Counted from the first letter of the stretch, positions 11,633 to 21,952 are shown. The stretch is 64,000 nt of DNA from Maribacter litopenaei (GCF_025244665.1 NZ_CP104205.1:868001-932000); one strand, 5' to 3'. Numbers and translations are program-made. The notes: generated by a model not told the origin, from the sequence alone.

Positions 11633-12385
11633 TTGAGATATTTCATTCAGTTCTCCTACTTCGGAAAGATGTACCATGGTTGGCAAAATCAACCGAATGC
11701 CATTACCATACAAGAGGTTTTGGAGGGTGTATTATCAAAGCTCTTGAGAAGTTCCATTGAAATTGTGGGTGCTGGAAGAACGGATACTGGTGTGCATGCC
11801 AAGGAAATGTTCGGTCATTTTGATTTTGAAGCCATTGATGATATTGAAAATTTAGTTTACCGAATCAATGCCTTTCTTCCCGATGATATTGCGGTGAAAG
11901 GTATTCGAAGGGCAAAAGAAAGTTCACATGCTAGGTTTGATGCGGTAGAGCGTTCCTATGAATATTGGGTCTGTCAGGAAAAAAGTCCATTTTTCAAGGA
12001 TACCGCCCATTATGTGAAAGCTTCTTTGAATATCGATTTGATGAATCAAGCGGCAGATATATTGTTGGGTAGGCAGGATTTTGAATGTTTCTCCAAATCA
12101 AAAACGGACGTAAAGACCTATTTATGTGATATCCGCTTTGCCAAATGGGTACAAGAAGGGGAGAAACTGGTCTTTAAAATTAAGGCCGATCGCTTTCTAC
12201 GGAATATGGTAAGGGCCATAGTGGGAACATTATTGGACGTAGGTTTGGGGAAATATCCCCCAAGCCATGTTAAGGCTATCTTAAAAAGTAAGGATCGGTC
12301 TGAAGCTGGTGTTTCTGTACCCGCAAAAGGACTATATTTGACCTCGATTAGCTATCCCTACACTGTTTTTGAGCATGAGCAATAA
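11633..12385 (+). CDS. truA: tRNA pseudouridine synthase A (positions 38-40)
   Basis: TruA isomerises uridines 38-40 in the anticodon arm. The protein starts at a TTG (11633): MRYFIQFSYFGKMYHGWQNQP aligns with the conserved TruA N-terminus, and no ATG lies in frame before it. The catalytic aspartate is in VGAGRTDTGVHA. RFLRNMVRAIVGTLLDVG is the conserved C-terminal helix. Length (250 aa) is normal. Its last 17 bases overlap the start of the ABC exporter gene, so the two are translationally linked. Confidence 0.95.
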   Translation: MRYFIQFSYFGKMYHGWQNQPNAITIQEVLEGVLSKLLRSSIEIVGAGRTDTGVHAKEMFGHFDFEAIDDIENLVYRINAFLPDDIAVKGIRRAKESSHARFDAVERSYEYWVCQEKSPFFKDTAHYVKASLNIDLMNQAADILLGRQDFECFSKSKTDVKTYLCDIRFAKWVQEGEKLVFKIKADRFLRNMVRAIVGTLLDVGLGKYPPSHVKAILKSKDRSEAGVSVPAKGLYLTSISYPYTVFEHEQ

Positions 12386-14142
12386 TACTGGAAACGCTTT
12401 TGATACACGTCTTTTTAAGCGCTTGATGAGGTATACCAGGCCTTACCGCCTTACCTTTTATGGTGTTGCATTGGCGGCTGTATTGTTATCTGTCTTTGCG
12501 GTTCTTACTCCTATACTTCTAAAACAAATCATTGATGATGCCATTAAAGGGAGTGACGCCGATAAATTGTTTTATCTAACTATAGCGATGCTTGCCGTTT
12601 TATTGGGTCAGGTTATTTTCCAACTCCTTTTTAATTATTACGCCAATTGGCTGGGAGAATCTGTAATTAGGGATATACGGATTAAACTATTCCGAGAAGA
12701 TGCTTAGCTTCAGGATGAAGTATTTCGACAACTCATCTTTGGGAGTGTTGGTTACAAGGGCCGTTGCGGATATGCAACGAATTGGTGAAATTTTCAGTCA
12801 GGGTTTTTTTGTTATAGTGGCCGATATGTTGAAGATGTTCGTTGCAGCAGGTGTCATGATATACATCAATTGGAAATTGGCGTTATTGGTCTTTTCCCTA
12901 CTTCCTTTAATTCTATATGCCACTAGGTTGTTTCAAAAGGCCATGAAAGTGGCATTTACGGAAGTTCGTGCAGAGGTTTCCAACTTGAATTCCTTTGTAC
13001 AGGAGCGTATTACAGGGATGAAAATTGTTCAATTGTTCACCAGGGAAAGTATTGAGAGTGAAAAATTTAGAGAAATCAATGAAAAGCATCAAAATGCTTG
13101 GTTGAAGACGGTTTGGTACAACTCCATCTTTTTTCCCATCGCTGAAATAGTTTCGTCCATCACTATTGGTTTGGTAGTGTGGTACGGTGGTTTGCAGAAT
13201 GTCGCCAATATCACCAATGATGTGGCCGGTACGGTATTCGCTTTCATTATGCTGATAGATATGCTTTTTAGGCCCCTTAGGCAAATCGCGGATAAGTTTA
13301 ATACTTTGCAGATGGGTATGGTGGCTGCGAATAGGGTATTTAATATTTTGGATACCGATAGTTCTATTGAGGACAATGGACAGATTGAAAAACCTGAGGT
13401 CAAAGGAACTATTGAATTTAAGGATGTTCGCTTTGGATACTTAGAGGGTGAGGAAGTCCTACATGGAATTTCCTTCAATGTGAAAGCGGGTGAGACCATT
13501 GCTATTGTAGGGGCCACCGGTGCCGGAAAGTCAACAATCATTAATTTACTAAATAGGTTTTACGAAATCAATTCCGGTACCATTTTGGTAGATGGTGTTG
13601 ATATTAAGGATTTTAAACTATCCTCTTTAAGGTCCCATATAGCCATTGTATTACAGGATGTTTTTCTGTTTGCCGATACTATAGCCAATAACATTTCCCT
13701 AAGGAATCCTAATATATCCGTGGAGGATATTGAGGCAGCGGCTAGGGCCATTGGTGTAGACGAATTCATCTCAAGCTTACCAGGTGGATACGAATACAAT
13801 GTGAAGGAGCGAGGCACTATGTTGTCCAGTGGTCAGCGTCAACTCATCGCCTTTCTAAGGGCCTATGTAAGTAAACCTAGTATTTTAGTGTTGGATGAAG
13901 CCACTTCCTCCATTGATACCTATTCGGAACGGTTGATTCAACAGGCCACTGAAAAAATAACCCAGGGTAGAACCTCTATTGTGATTGCTCACAGACTAGC
14001 CACCATTAAAAAGGCAGATAAAATCATCGTGATGGATGCTGGAAAAATAGTGGAAATGGGGATCCACAAGGAATTATTGAAAAAGGACGGGTATTATCGA
14101 AATCTCTACGAAGCACAATTCTTGGCCGAGGAAGTGGCGTAG
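12369..14142 (+). CDS. ABC exporter, fused membrane and ATPase domains (frameshifted)
   Basis: A type IV (MsbA/LmrA-like) half-transporter. The six-helix domain covers residues 1-320. The ATPase has Walker A GATGAGKST, the signature LSSGQRQL and Walker B SILVLDEATSSID, with an H-loop in VIAHRL. The frame breaks at 12692-12697: TTCCGAGAAG stands for TTCCAGAAG (TCTGG on the other strand). Repair gives IRIKLFQKMLSFRMKYFD, a normal link between helix 2 and the coupling helix. The start at 12369 overlaps truA, as is common for these genes in flavobacteria. Substrate is unknown; lipid or drug export is usual for the family. Confidence 0.92.
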
Positions 14143-14150
14143 ATTCAAAT

Positions 14151-14926
14151 CTAAGTTACTGGTCTAAAATCTTCTACCTGGACATTTCCTGTCACTAAAA
14201 GAATTATTGGGATTATTATTGAAAGGCTCATGTAAAAAATGGTAAAAAAAAACCAAAATATGAAGACTTTTGACCATAACTCGATTCCTTTTTCGTTGGA
14301 AATCCTTTTAATTACATAGGCCGAATATAAATACATAAAAAGTAATGCAATAAAGCTGAATTTCATATAGAAATTAGGAAGGAAGATTAAAAGCAAAAGG
14401 GAGGGTATAAAAATCCCTAAGGAATACTGCGCCAGGGTATACATGAATATTACTACCCTCTCGGAGAAGTTATATTTTTTGGCTTGAAAATTGAGCCACC
14501 CTGATATGGCCATCATCGGAATATAGAGTACAAAAAAAATAGCTTGGTAGTCTAGGACTACATCCCGAATTTATCCTGAAAAGGTTGGGATTGGCCGGTT
14601 CCCAAGATATCCATGTCAAATTGTCCACTATTCTTCCTCATGAAAAATACCAAAAGACCTGAAAGCGTGATGGCAATTCCCAAATAACTTATGGGATTGA
14701 GGTACTTCTTGCGTATTCCATCTATATATCCTACAATAACAACTTCGGGTTTTGAGAAAAGACGGATGAATGTCCTTAAAAAGGTATTGTCTATATTAAA
14801 ATACCTTTCAATGGCATCGTACCAAAGATTTTTTACAGTAAGTCTGTTTCGTATTACTTTCGCCCCGCAGTCCGGACAATAACTGTAATCCGTTCTTAAG
14901 GTACTGTCACAATTCTTACATTGCAT
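14151..14926 (-). CDS. DUF3667-type zinc-ribbon membrane protein (frameshifted)
   Basis: The N-terminus has a zinc ribbon (CKNCDS ... YCPDCGAK), then a cytoplasmic segment, then hydrophobic helices, which is the DUF3667 layout. The two visible frames join when 14564-14569 (CCCGAA) is read as CCCAGAA; that restores FWDVVLDYQ. The corrected protein has about 258 residues and at least five membrane segments. Its ATG overlaps the cdaA stop by one base (TAATG), so it is translated from the folP-cdaA transcript. Function is unknown; the zinc ribbon may bind a partner protein. Confidence 0.82.
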
Positions 14927-15711
14927 TATACAAGGTCTTTTTTCAAGAGTGTTATTAATTGGGCACTGGATTCGAATAAAATAAATTCTCCATTTTTTAT
15001 ATAGGAAATCTGCCCAGTTTCTTCACTCACAACCAAACAAAGAGCGTCGGTTTTTTCAGTTATTCCAATGGCGGCCCTATGCCTAAGGCCATATCTTAAA
15101 GGAATACTTCTTTCATTGGTAACGGGTAGAATTACACGCGTGGCCACTATATAATTATCTACGATAACTGCAGCCCCGTCGTGTAGGGGACTATTCTTGT
15201 AAAAAATGCTTTCAATAATGGGTTGGGTAACCTCAATGTTCATTCGATCCCCGGTACTTTTTATAAAATCCAGGGAGTTTCCCCTTTCAATGACCAGAAT
15301 GGCCCCTGTCTTTGAAGCAGACATCTTTTCGCAGGCCTTTACAATGGCCTCTACATCTATACTCGTGGTATCGCCCTCTTGTTTTAGAAATTTAAAATGT
15401 TTTACGAAGTTCCTTTTATTGGCAAAATTGGTGAATCCTATCATCAATAGAAACTTTCGTATTTCTTGTTGGAACACAATTATTAAAGCAATAAGTCCTA
15501 CCTGCATGAAGGCGCCAACAATGGTGCTGATCATTTGCATTCCCAATAGTTCGGTAAGTTTCCAAAAGGCCCAAACAATAACGATTCCAATAAAAATATT
15601 GATGGCCGCCGAACCGCGTACCAACTTGTAAACATAATATAGAAGTACGGCTACCAATACGATATCCAAGATATCCGTAATCTTAAAGTCGATAAAATTT
15701 AAAAAATCCAA
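14926..15711 (-). CDS. cdaA: Diadenylate cyclase CdaA
   Basis: CdaA makes the second messenger c-di-AMP from two ATP at the membrane. Three N-terminal helices (about residues 12-27, 35-52 and 60-80) precede the DisA_N catalytic domain, which shows the two signature motifs DGA (HDGAAVIVDN) and RHR (YGLRHRAAIG). 261 residues is the usual CdaA length. It follows folP by 53 bases and overlaps the next gene, the folP-cdaA pairing being common in Bacteroidota. Confidence 0.94.
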   Translation of the reverse strand: MDFLNFIDFKITDILDIVLVAVLLYYVYKLVRGSAAINIFIGIVIVWAFWKLTELLGMQMISTIVGAFMQVGLIALIIVFQQEIRKFLLMIGFTNFANKRNFVKHFKFLKQEGDTTSIDVEAIVKACEKMSASKTGAILVIERGNSLDFIKSTGDRMNIEVTQPIIESIFYKNSPLHDGAAVIVDNYIVATRVILPVTNERSIPLRYGLRHRAAIGITEKTDALCLVVSEETGQISYIKNGEFILFESSAQLITLLKKDLV

Positions 15712-15764
15712 CTAGTGCCGTTTCTGTAAAATTAACAAAAATAGATAAACAAGTATAGGTAAAA

Positions 15765-16589
15765 TTAAGCGGTTAATTGCTCGTGAATCCTGATACATTC
15801 TATGGCTTCGCGCACATCATGCACTCTTAAGATGGATGCTCCTTTTTGCAAAGCGATCATATTTAAAGCGGTGATCCCATTCAATGCATTTTGTGCATCC
15901 GTACCCAATAATTTGTAAATCATTGATTTGCGACTTACACCCGCCAATATAGGTTTATCAATTATCTCTAATGCATCCAGATGGTTTAATAGTTTATAGT
16001 TTTGTTCCAAAGTCTTGGAGAAACCGAAACCAGGGTCTATTATAATATCTGAGATTCCTTTTGACCTGGCAACGGACAATCTTTCGGAAAAGTAATAGAT
16101 GATTTCCTGTAGCAAATCTTCATAGGCAGTATTCTGCTGCATTGTCTTTGGATTGCCCTTCATATGCATCATTACATAGGGAACTTTGTATTCGGCGATG
16201 ACATCCAACATTGCGTCGTCCATTAATCCCGCGGAAATGTCATTGATAATGGTCGTACCATAATCAAGGGCCTCTTTGGCTACAAAAGCCCTAAATGTAT
16301 CCACGGAAACTAATGCCTCAGGAAATTTGTTAAGCACAAGTTCGAGGACAGGTAATAGACGCTTACATTCTTCATCGGCGCTAACATCTTCAGCCCCAGG
16401 TCCGGTGCTTTGAGCGCCCATATCAATAAAAGAAGCTCCGGAGGATAACATTTTTTCGACCTGTTCCAAAATATCCCTTTCATTTTTATATTTGCCCCCG
16501 TCATAGAAAGAGTCGGGGGTAAGGTTTAAAATGCCCATCACTTTTGGATTGGTCAAATCAAGAAGTTTTCCTTTACAGTTTATCGTCAT
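15765..16589 (-). CDS. folP: Dihydropteroate synthase
   Basis: FolP joins p-aminobenzoate to the pterin pyrophosphate in folate synthesis and is the sulfonamide target. It has VMGILNLTPDSFYDGG (pterin-binding loop 1), FIDMGAQSTGPG, VDTFRA, INDISAG, and IIDPGFGFSKT, then the C-terminal RVHDV. 274 residues is typical. The window also holds folE, so two folate genes lie 15 kb apart. Confidence 0.96.
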   Translation of the reverse strand: MTINCKGKLLDLTNPKVMGILNLTPDSFYDGGKYKNERDILEQVEKMLSSGASFIDMGAQSTGPGAEDVSADEECKRLLPVLELVLNKFPEALVSVDTFRAFVAKEALDYGTTIINDISAGLMDDAMLDVIAEYKVPYVMMHMKGNPKTMQQNTAYEDLLQEIIYYFSERLSVARSKGISDIIIDPGFGFSKTLEQNYKLLNHLDALEIIDKPILAGVSRKSMIYKLLGTDAQNALNGITALNMIALQKGASILRVHDVREAIECIRIHEQLTA

Positions 16590-16686
16590 ACCCTCGGTTT
16601 GGCGATTGGGACAACTTTAAGTTTGAACTCCCAATCTTGATGGTTACAAAATTTTAAGCGAAATTTACACAAATTACTACAAGCAC

Positions 16687-17232
16687 ATGCAAAAAACGGA
16701 AACGCAGTATAATGCGGTAATCAAGGTTTGTCAGGATCTTTACGAAAAAAAAATGCTTGATTATGGATGTGCTTGGAGAATACTTCGTTTACCTTCTCTC
16801 ACAGACCAAATTTTCATTAAGGCCCAGCGGATAAGGGGTCTACAAGAAAATGAGGTCCGCAAAGTGGATGAAGGGGAGATACCTGAGTTTATAGGGATAA
16901 TCAATTATGCTGTTATGGCTTTGATTCAACTGGAGTTAGGAGTTGCGGAACAGCCGGACCTTGAGCCTCAAAAGGCCGTATCGCTGTATAAAAAACACGT
17001 AGATAAAACCAAAAAGCTCATGCTTGACAAAAACCATGACTATGGAGAGGCATGGCGTGATATGCGGGTTAGTTCCCTTACCGATTTGATACTACAAAAA
17101 TTGTTAAGGGTAAAATCAATAGAAAACAATAAAGGAAAAACTTTAGTGAGTGAAGGTATCGACGCCAACTATCAGGATATGATCAATTATGCGGTCTTTG
17201 CATTAATTCACCTAGGTTTGTCTGAAAATTAA
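16687..17232 (+). CDS. DUF1599 protein with two tandem repeats
   Basis: 181 residues containing two copies of one unit: YEKKMLDYGCAWRILRLPSLTD (about residues 19-40) and LDKNHDYGEAWRDMRVSSLTD (about 116-136), each followed by a helix and INYAV(M/F)ALI. That duplication is typical of DUF1599. The gene precedes the DoxX-like gene and tpiA in the conserved folP-DUF1599-DoxX-tpiA neighbourhood of Bacteroidota. Biochemical role is unknown; the D-Y-G and W-R pattern resembles small nucleotide-binding all-alpha proteins, but that is a guess. Confidence 0.88.
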   Translation: MQKTETQYNAVIKVCQDLYEKKMLDYGCAWRILRLPSLTDQIFIKAQRIRGLQENEVRKVDEGEIPEFIGIINYAVMALIQLELGVAEQPDLEPQKAVSLYKKHVDKTKKLMLDKNHDYGEAWRDMRVSSLTDLILQKLLRVKSIENNKGKTLVSEGIDANYQDMINYAVFALIHLGLSEN

Positions 17233-17241
17233 TTAGGGATT

Positions 17242-18339
17242 ATGAAATATTTAATTGGGGTAGTACGAATATTTGTTGGGGTACTTTTTATCATCAGTGG
17301 ATTTATCAAACTGAACGACCCTGTAGGTTTTTCTTTTAAACTTGAGGAATATTTTAGTCCCGGTGTACTCAACATGCCATTTTTTGAACCCCATGCCCTT
17401 ATCATTTCATTAGTAGTGGTCATTTTTGAAGTGCTTTTGGGAGTGCTACTCATATTGGGTTATAAAAGAAAATTCACTCTTTGGAGTCTTTTGTTGATGA
17501 TTGTATTCTTTACATTCTTAACCTTTTATTCTGCCTATTTCAATAAAGTAACAGATTGCGGTTGTTTTGGGGACGCCATTAAGTTGACGCCATGGGAATC
17601 CTTTTCCAAGGATGTAGTGCTGTTGATATTGATACTTCTTTTATTTTATGGGAAAAATTATATTACACCACTTTTTAGGCCATTTGTGACCAAAGTGCTA
17701 ACGGCCATTTCCCTGGTTGCCTGTATCCTGTATGCATACTATGTTTTGAATCACTTGCCGGTAATTGATTTTAGACCGTATGAAATTGGAAAAAATATTG
17801 AGGAAGGTATGAGCATTCCTGAGGATGCACCCAAACCTATTTACGAATATGCCTGGAAATTCAAGGTAAATGGGGAAGAGCAAGTGATTGTAACCAATGG
17901 AGACTATCCTACTGTAGATGGAGAGTTTATTGGTGTGGAAACCGAGGAGATACAGAAGGGATACGAACCTCCTGTGCACGATTTTACTATTGAACAAGAG
18001 GGGGAGGATTTTGCTGGAAGCTTATTACAGGAACCTAAATTGGTGATGGTCATAGCCTATGATTTAAGAAAGGCGAATATGGAGGTATTTTCAGAGGTTA
18101 AGGCGATAACGGATAAAGCCGTTGAAGGGGGATACAAGGTTATAGGAATGTCCGCTTCTGGTCCGGAACAAACAAAAGTTCTAATAGAGCAATTTAATCT
18201 AGGATTTGAATTCTACTTTACCGATCAGACGACATTAAAGACCATTGTAAGATCCAATCCGGGTGTATTGGTCTTAGAAAGCGGCACGATAACCCAAAAA
18301 GTTCATTACAATGACATGGATGAGCTAAAGTTTGAATAA
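17242..18339 (+). CDS. DoxX/MauE-like membrane protein with thioredoxin-like C-terminal half (BT_3928 type)
   Basis: Four membrane helices in residues 1-150 follow the DoxX/MauE pattern (VRIFVGVLFIISGFIKLNDPVGFSFKLEEYF with the conserved FxKL and CGCFGD motif). The second half, residues about 190-365, has a fold-like TlpA/thioredoxin pattern without a CXXC pair. The Cys pair CGCFG lies in the membrane part. This matches the family annotated BT_3928 in Bacteroides, always beside tpiA. A role in a thiol or quinone-linked redox step is plausible but unproven. It starts 10 bases after DUF1599 ends. Confidence 0.85.
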   Translation: MKYLIGVVRIFVGVLFIISGFIKLNDPVGFSFKLEEYFSPGVLNMPFFEPHALIISLVVVIFEVLLGVLLILGYKRKFTLWSLLLMIVFFTFLTFYSAYFNKVTDCGCFGDAIKLTPWESFSKDVVLLILILLLFYGKNYITPLFRPFVTKVLTAISLVACILYAYYVLNHLPVIDFRPYEIGKNIEEGMSIPEDAPKPIYEYAWKFKVNGEEQVIVTNGDYPTVDGEFIGVETEEIQKGYEPPVHDFTIEQEGEDFAGSLLQEPKLVMVIAYDLRKANMEVFSEVKAITDKAVEGGYKVIGMSASGPEQTKVLIEQFNLGFEFYFTDQTTLKTIVRSNPGVLVLESGTITQKVHYNDMDELKFE

Positions 18340-18383
18340 TTAGACATAGAAGACATTAATTAAACAAGAATAAACTTTATAAA

Positions 18384-19133
18384 ATGAGAAGTAAAATAGT
18401 AGCTGGAAATTGGAAAATGAATAAAAACATGGAAGAAACCGAGGCGTTGTTGGTAGAATTGGCCGCCAAACTTCCTGATACAAACGCAGAGGTGATGGTG
18501 GCCCCTACTTTTGTAAACTTGGCTGCGGCTGTTCGAAGTCTACAAACTTCTCGTATTGAAGTGATAGCCCGAATATGCATTTCGCTGAAAGTGGGGCGTA
18601 TACAGGTGAGATTTCTGCCGACATGCTTTTGAATATTGGTGTGGATACTTGTATTATTGGCCACTCTGAAAGAAGGGCCTATTTTGGTGAAACCGACGAA
18701 ATTTTGGCTAAAAAGGTAAAAACAGCATTGGAAAAGGGTATCCGAGTTATGTTCTGTTTTGGAGAAGAGTTGGAAGACCGTAAGTCTCGGCAATCATTTT
18801 AAGGTGGTAGAAAGTCAATTGAGTAATGCATTGTTCTCTTTGGATAGTTCTAATTGGAATAAGATTATTTTGGCCTACGAACCCGTTTGGGCCATTGGAA
18901 CTGGTGAAACTGCTTCTCCGGAACAGGCACAGGAAATGCATGCGTTTATTAGAAAGGTTATTTCTGAGGCATATGTTAGTGCCGTGGCCAATAATGTTTC
19001 CATTCTATATGGAGGTAGTGTGAAACCAGGCAACGCAGAAGAGATTTTTTCAAAACCTGATGTAGACGGTGGGCTTATCGGTGGTGCCTCACTGGTATCG
19101 GATGATTTTGTGGCCATTATAAACGCAATTTAA
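18384..19133 (+). CDS. tpiA: Triose-phosphate isomerase (two frame breaks)
   Basis: TpiA interconverts dihydroxyacetone phosphate and glyceraldehyde 3-phosphate. The catalytic parts are all present: [10 protein letters not shown] (Lys), IIGHSERR (His), [11 protein letters not shown] (Glu) and [12 protein letters not shown] (phosphate loop). Break one is at 18568-18573: CCCGAA for CCCAGAA, giving [16 protein letters not shown]. Break two is at 18785-18790: TCTCGG for TCTGG, giving [14 protein letters not shown]. Both fit the window-wide TCNGG pattern. Repaired length is about 250 residues, the family standard. A terminator follows. Confidence 0.95.
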
Positions 19134-19159
19134 AATTCACTAAATATCGTTGAACAACA

Positions 19160-19185
19160 AAAGGGTATCTTGGATACCCTTTTTA
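19160..19185 (+). terminator. Intrinsic terminator after tpiA
   Basis: AAAGGGTATC-TTG-GATACCCTTTTT: a 9-10 bp stem and T-run immediately before the prmA start. Confidence 0.85.
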
Positions 19186-19196
19186 AATGCTTTGAT

Positions 19197-20034
19197 ATGG
19201 ACGAAATCATCTACATTGAATACAAATTCTTGGTGGAGCCACTCCAACCAGCTTCGGATATACTTATTGCCGAGTTGGGAGAAGTTGGCTTTGAAAGTTT
19301 TGTGGAGGAAGAAACAGGCATTTTGGCGTACATTCAAAAGGAACACTGGTCAAAGAATATTTTGGATGGGTCGTATATTCCGGAAAATCAAAACTTTAAT
19401 ATTTCATATAGTGTGAAAGAGATAGTACAGGAAAATTGGAACGCCACCTGGGAGCAGAATTTCCAACCCATAATGGTCGATAATATTTGTAGGGTAAGGG
19501 CGCCATTTCATGAAAAGACCAATGTTGATTATGACATCATCATTGAACCTAAGATGAGTTTTGGTACCGGACATCATGAAACTACTCATATGATGTTGCA
19601 GTTGATTCTAAACTTGGATGTAAAAAACAAGTATGTATTGGATATGGGCTGTGGAACAGGAGTATTGGCCATTTTGGCTTCAAAAAGAGGGGCAAATAAA
19701 ATAGATGCCATAGATATAGATAATTGGTGCTACTTAAATTCCTTGGAGAATGCGGAGCGAAACGAGGTTGATAACCTCAACGTTTTCGAAGGGGATGCAA
19801 GTCTATTAAAAGACCAAAAATATGATGTCATCATTGCGAATATCAATAGAAATATCCTTATGGTGGATATCCCAAAATATAAGACTTGTTTACATAAAGG
19901 AGGTATACTTTTAGTAAGCGGTTTTTATCTCGGAAGATTTAAAATTGATTACTGAAAAATGTAAAGAAGTAGGCCTTCAGTTCGAAAAAAACCTGGAAAA
20001 GAACAATTGGGTTGCCGCAAAATATGTATTTTAG
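19197..20034 (+). CDS. prmA: Ribosomal protein L11 methyltransferase (frameshifted near the 3' end)
   Basis: PrmA trimethylates residues of bL11 using S-adenosylmethionine. I chose the ATG at 19197 because the upstream alternatives lie in the terminator hairpin. The SAM motif VLDMGCGTGVLAI, the DIDNW acidic strand and the substrate motif ANINRN are present, as is the linker MSFGTGHHETT. The frame is lost at 19928-19933, where TATCTCGGAAG stands for TATCTGGAAG. Repair continues FYLEDLKLITEKCKE to a stop at 20034, the natural C-terminus (AAKYVF). Confidence 0.95.
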
Positions 20035-20055
20035 GGAACAGTTAAATTAATACCA

Positions 20056-20330
20056 ATGAGCACTAAAGAAAAAATTTCCGAAGAGCTCCTGTTAGAGGAA
20101 GAGACGGTCAAACAAAACGAAATCGTTCTTTTTAATGATGATGTGAATACATTTGACCATGTAATAGAAACTCTGATTGCGGTCTGTGATCACACTCCCG
20201 AACAAGCCGAGCAGTGTTCGCTAATTGTACATTATAAAGGGAAATGTACCGTGAAGACGGGTGAGTACGAAGATTTAGAGCCTCAATGCTCGGACTATTG
20301 AACGCAGGATTGAGTGCCGAGATAGTGTAG
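20056..20330 (+). CDS. clpS: ATP-dependent Clp protease adaptor ClpS (frameshifted)
   Basis: ClpS delivers N-degron substrates to ClpAP. The core VLFNDDVNTFDHVIETL binds the substrate N-terminus. The gene seems to stop at 20301 after EPQCSDY, but TGCTCGGACTA at 20290-20293 probably lost one base of TCNGG. Repair gives CSGLLNAGLSAEIV and a stop at 20330, matching the expected C-terminal helix. About 91 residues. It starts 21 bases after prmA, and the pair is often linked in Bacteroidota. Confidence 0.93.
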
Positions 20331-20359
20331 TGAAAAGTGAGGCAATTTTCCTAGGACTT

Positions 20360-20503
20360 CTAAAATACCTTTTTAAATAGAATTACAATTCCCATTGTAA
20401 AACATAAAATCACGACCAGTGGTAAAATGTATTTCACTGCAAAGTCAGCTAGTTTGTTTGGTTTTTTAGAGGTTTCCTCAGAAGATAAGCGATTATTTTT
20501 CAT
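20360..20503 (-). CDS. Small single-pass membrane protein
   Basis: 47 residues from the ATG ending at 20503: a charged N-terminus (MKNNRLSSEETSKKPNK), then one helix, YILPLVVILCFTMGIVILF, and a basic end. A longer in-frame start exists at 20545, but it adds hydrophobic residues that do not look natural. Function is unknown. Confidence 0.55.
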   Translation of the reverse strand: MKNNRLSSEETSKKPNKLADFAVKYILPLVVILCFTMGIVILFKKVF

Positions 20504-20638
20504 TTTTTTAGAAAATAGACTTGCAAAGATGAATTCCAAATACAATCTAGTTTAAAAATTTTGTCAAGCAGCAACATAAATTAGATAATTTGTTGATTTA
20601 TTGGGGAATGACTTCATATTTTGAAAAATTAGACAATA

Positions 20639-20664
20639 AAAAACCCCTTATAAAAAGGGGTTTA
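20639..20664. terminator. Intrinsic terminator
   Basis: AAAAACCCCTTATAAAAAGGGGTTT: a stem of 7-8 bp with a short loop, suited to end the small gene at 20688-20909 on the minus strand. Confidence 0.7.
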
Positions 20665-20687
20665 AATAAGAGTTTTATACAAAAAGT

Positions 20688-20909
20688 TTAGACCTGTGGA
20701 ACACCGTTTAAACGCTTTTCTATTTTTTTCTTTTTCTCGGTCAATCGTTTCATGACATCCATAAGATTGGGATCTTTGGTTTCTTTATAAACTTCGTTTA
20801 TACTTAATATTAAGGCTTTTGCCTCCCTGGATGCTTCCACTCTGTCACTGGTGGACATATTGCTCATTTTCCTATTTTCAAATTCATGAGCTTTTTCAAG
20901 TAAATCCAT
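20688..20909 (-). CDS. Small helical protein of unknown function
   Basis: 73 residues, almost entirely charged helix (MDLLEKAHEFENRKMSNMSTSD ... RLTEKKKKIEKRL). No cysteines or hydrophobic segment. Similar short proteins occur near arabinose or core genes of flavobacteria, but I do not know a role. It is followed by a terminator and has codon use like the neighbours, so I regard it as real. Confidence 0.6.
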   Translation of the reverse strand: MDLLEKAHEFENRKMSNMSTSDRVEASREAKALILSINEVYKETKDPNLMDVMKRLTEKKKKIEKRLNGVPQV

Positions 20910-21040
20910 GTACGTTTTTTTTCAAAGTTAACATAAATGTCAAATTAAGCAATTCTTTGGTAATAGTATGTAATTATGATACAATTAGAATGTCGTATTT
21001 ATGATGAATTTAACTAAAAGAAGAATATGTAGGTAAGAAC

Positions 21041-21733
21041 TTAAATCTTAAAGTTGAAACCCTCCTCTACCTTCCGATTATATTTTTCCTCATTGAATTT
21101 ATAGAGAAAAGCCCCTTTCTTGGAGGAGCTCATATCTTTCTCATCCAACTTTATGAGAATATCAAATGAGTTGAACTTACTAATAAAATTTCGCTTATCC
21201 AGTTTTTTTCCCAATATGGCTTCGTAAAGCTTCTGTAATTGCCGCATAGTAAATTTCTGCTGGAGAAGCTCAAACCCTATTGGTTTGCTTAATGCTCTTC
21301 TGCGCAATCTTGCCATGGCCCTCTCCACCATTTCGTTATGGTCAAATATTAACGTAGGTGTAGATTTAATTGGAAACCATTTCGCAGAATTTTGTTCTAT
21401 AAGTTCTCTATCGTGTTTTGCAATATCTATTAAAGCGTAATATGCCACGGACAAGGTTCGATCAGCTGGATCCCTATCTACTTTGCTATATGTGTATAGC
21501 TGCTCCATATAGATATTATTAAGGCCGGTTAAATGATGAAGGACCCTTATGGCGGCAACGTCGAGGTCTTCTTCTTTTTTAAGAAAACCTCCAATTAGAG
21601 ACCATTTTCCTTTTTCGGGTTCAAAACTTCTTTTTACTAAAAGTATTTTAAGTTCTTCCAGATCAAAGCCAAAAATGATGCAGTCTACGGCAAGTAAGAC
21701 TTTATCTTCATTGGTATAAGAATTTATTATCAT
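21041..21733 (-). CDS. araR: Nudix-fold transcription regulator of arabinose genes (AraR type)
   Basis: 230 residues. Residues 10-150 are a Nudix domain, and the remainder is a winged-helix-like segment (FTMRQLQKLYEAILGKKLDKRNF). The Nudix box reads GGFLKKEEDLDVAAIRVLHHL: the catalytic REUxEE glutamates are replaced (RVLHHL), so hydrolysis is unlikely. This is the layout of the Nudix-family L-arabinose repressor AraR described in Bacteroides. Here it sits divergent from an arabinose operon, 219 bases away. Its effector would be L-arabinose; binding sites are suggested by the palindromes in the intergenic region. Confidence is high for the fold and good for the role. Confidence 0.85.
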   Translation of the reverse strand: MIINSYTNEDKVLLAVDCIIFGFDLEELKILLVKRSFEPEKGKWSLIGGFLKKEEDLDVAAIRVLHHLTGLNNIYMEQLYTYSKVDRDPADRTLSVAYYALIDIAKHDRELIEQNSAKWFPIKSTPTLIFDHNEMVERAMARLRRRALSKPIGFELLQQKFTMRQLQKLYEAILGKKLDKRNFISKFNSFDILIKLDEKDMSSSKKGAFLYKFNEEKYNRKVEEGFNFKI

Positions 21734-21952
21734 AAAAGGATAAATAGTAAATAGTGCCTGTTAATCTACTTATTTTATATCAAATTTTTATCCATGGAAT
21801 AAAATAAATATTTTTAAGTGTTCTTTAGACACGTTTTTTGTTTATAATTGCTATAAGATTAAAATTCAACAAGAAGAACTTAAGTCTTGTTGATAATGCC
21901 ATTTGTTCAACCAAAAAGATTACCCAATGATAAGGTCTTTTTTTCTTTTTTA
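21734..21952. promoter_or_regulatory. Divergent araR / arabinose operon control region
   Basis: Two inverted repeats stand out. CAACAAGA-AGAACTTAAG-TCTTGTTG at 21867-21892 is a perfect 8-bp palindrome with a 10-bp spacer. TTTTATCCATGGAATAAAA at about 21786-21804 is centred on CCATGG. Either could be the AraR operator. The AT-rich stretch TTTGTTTATAATTG is a candidate promoter for the operon. Confidence 0.5.
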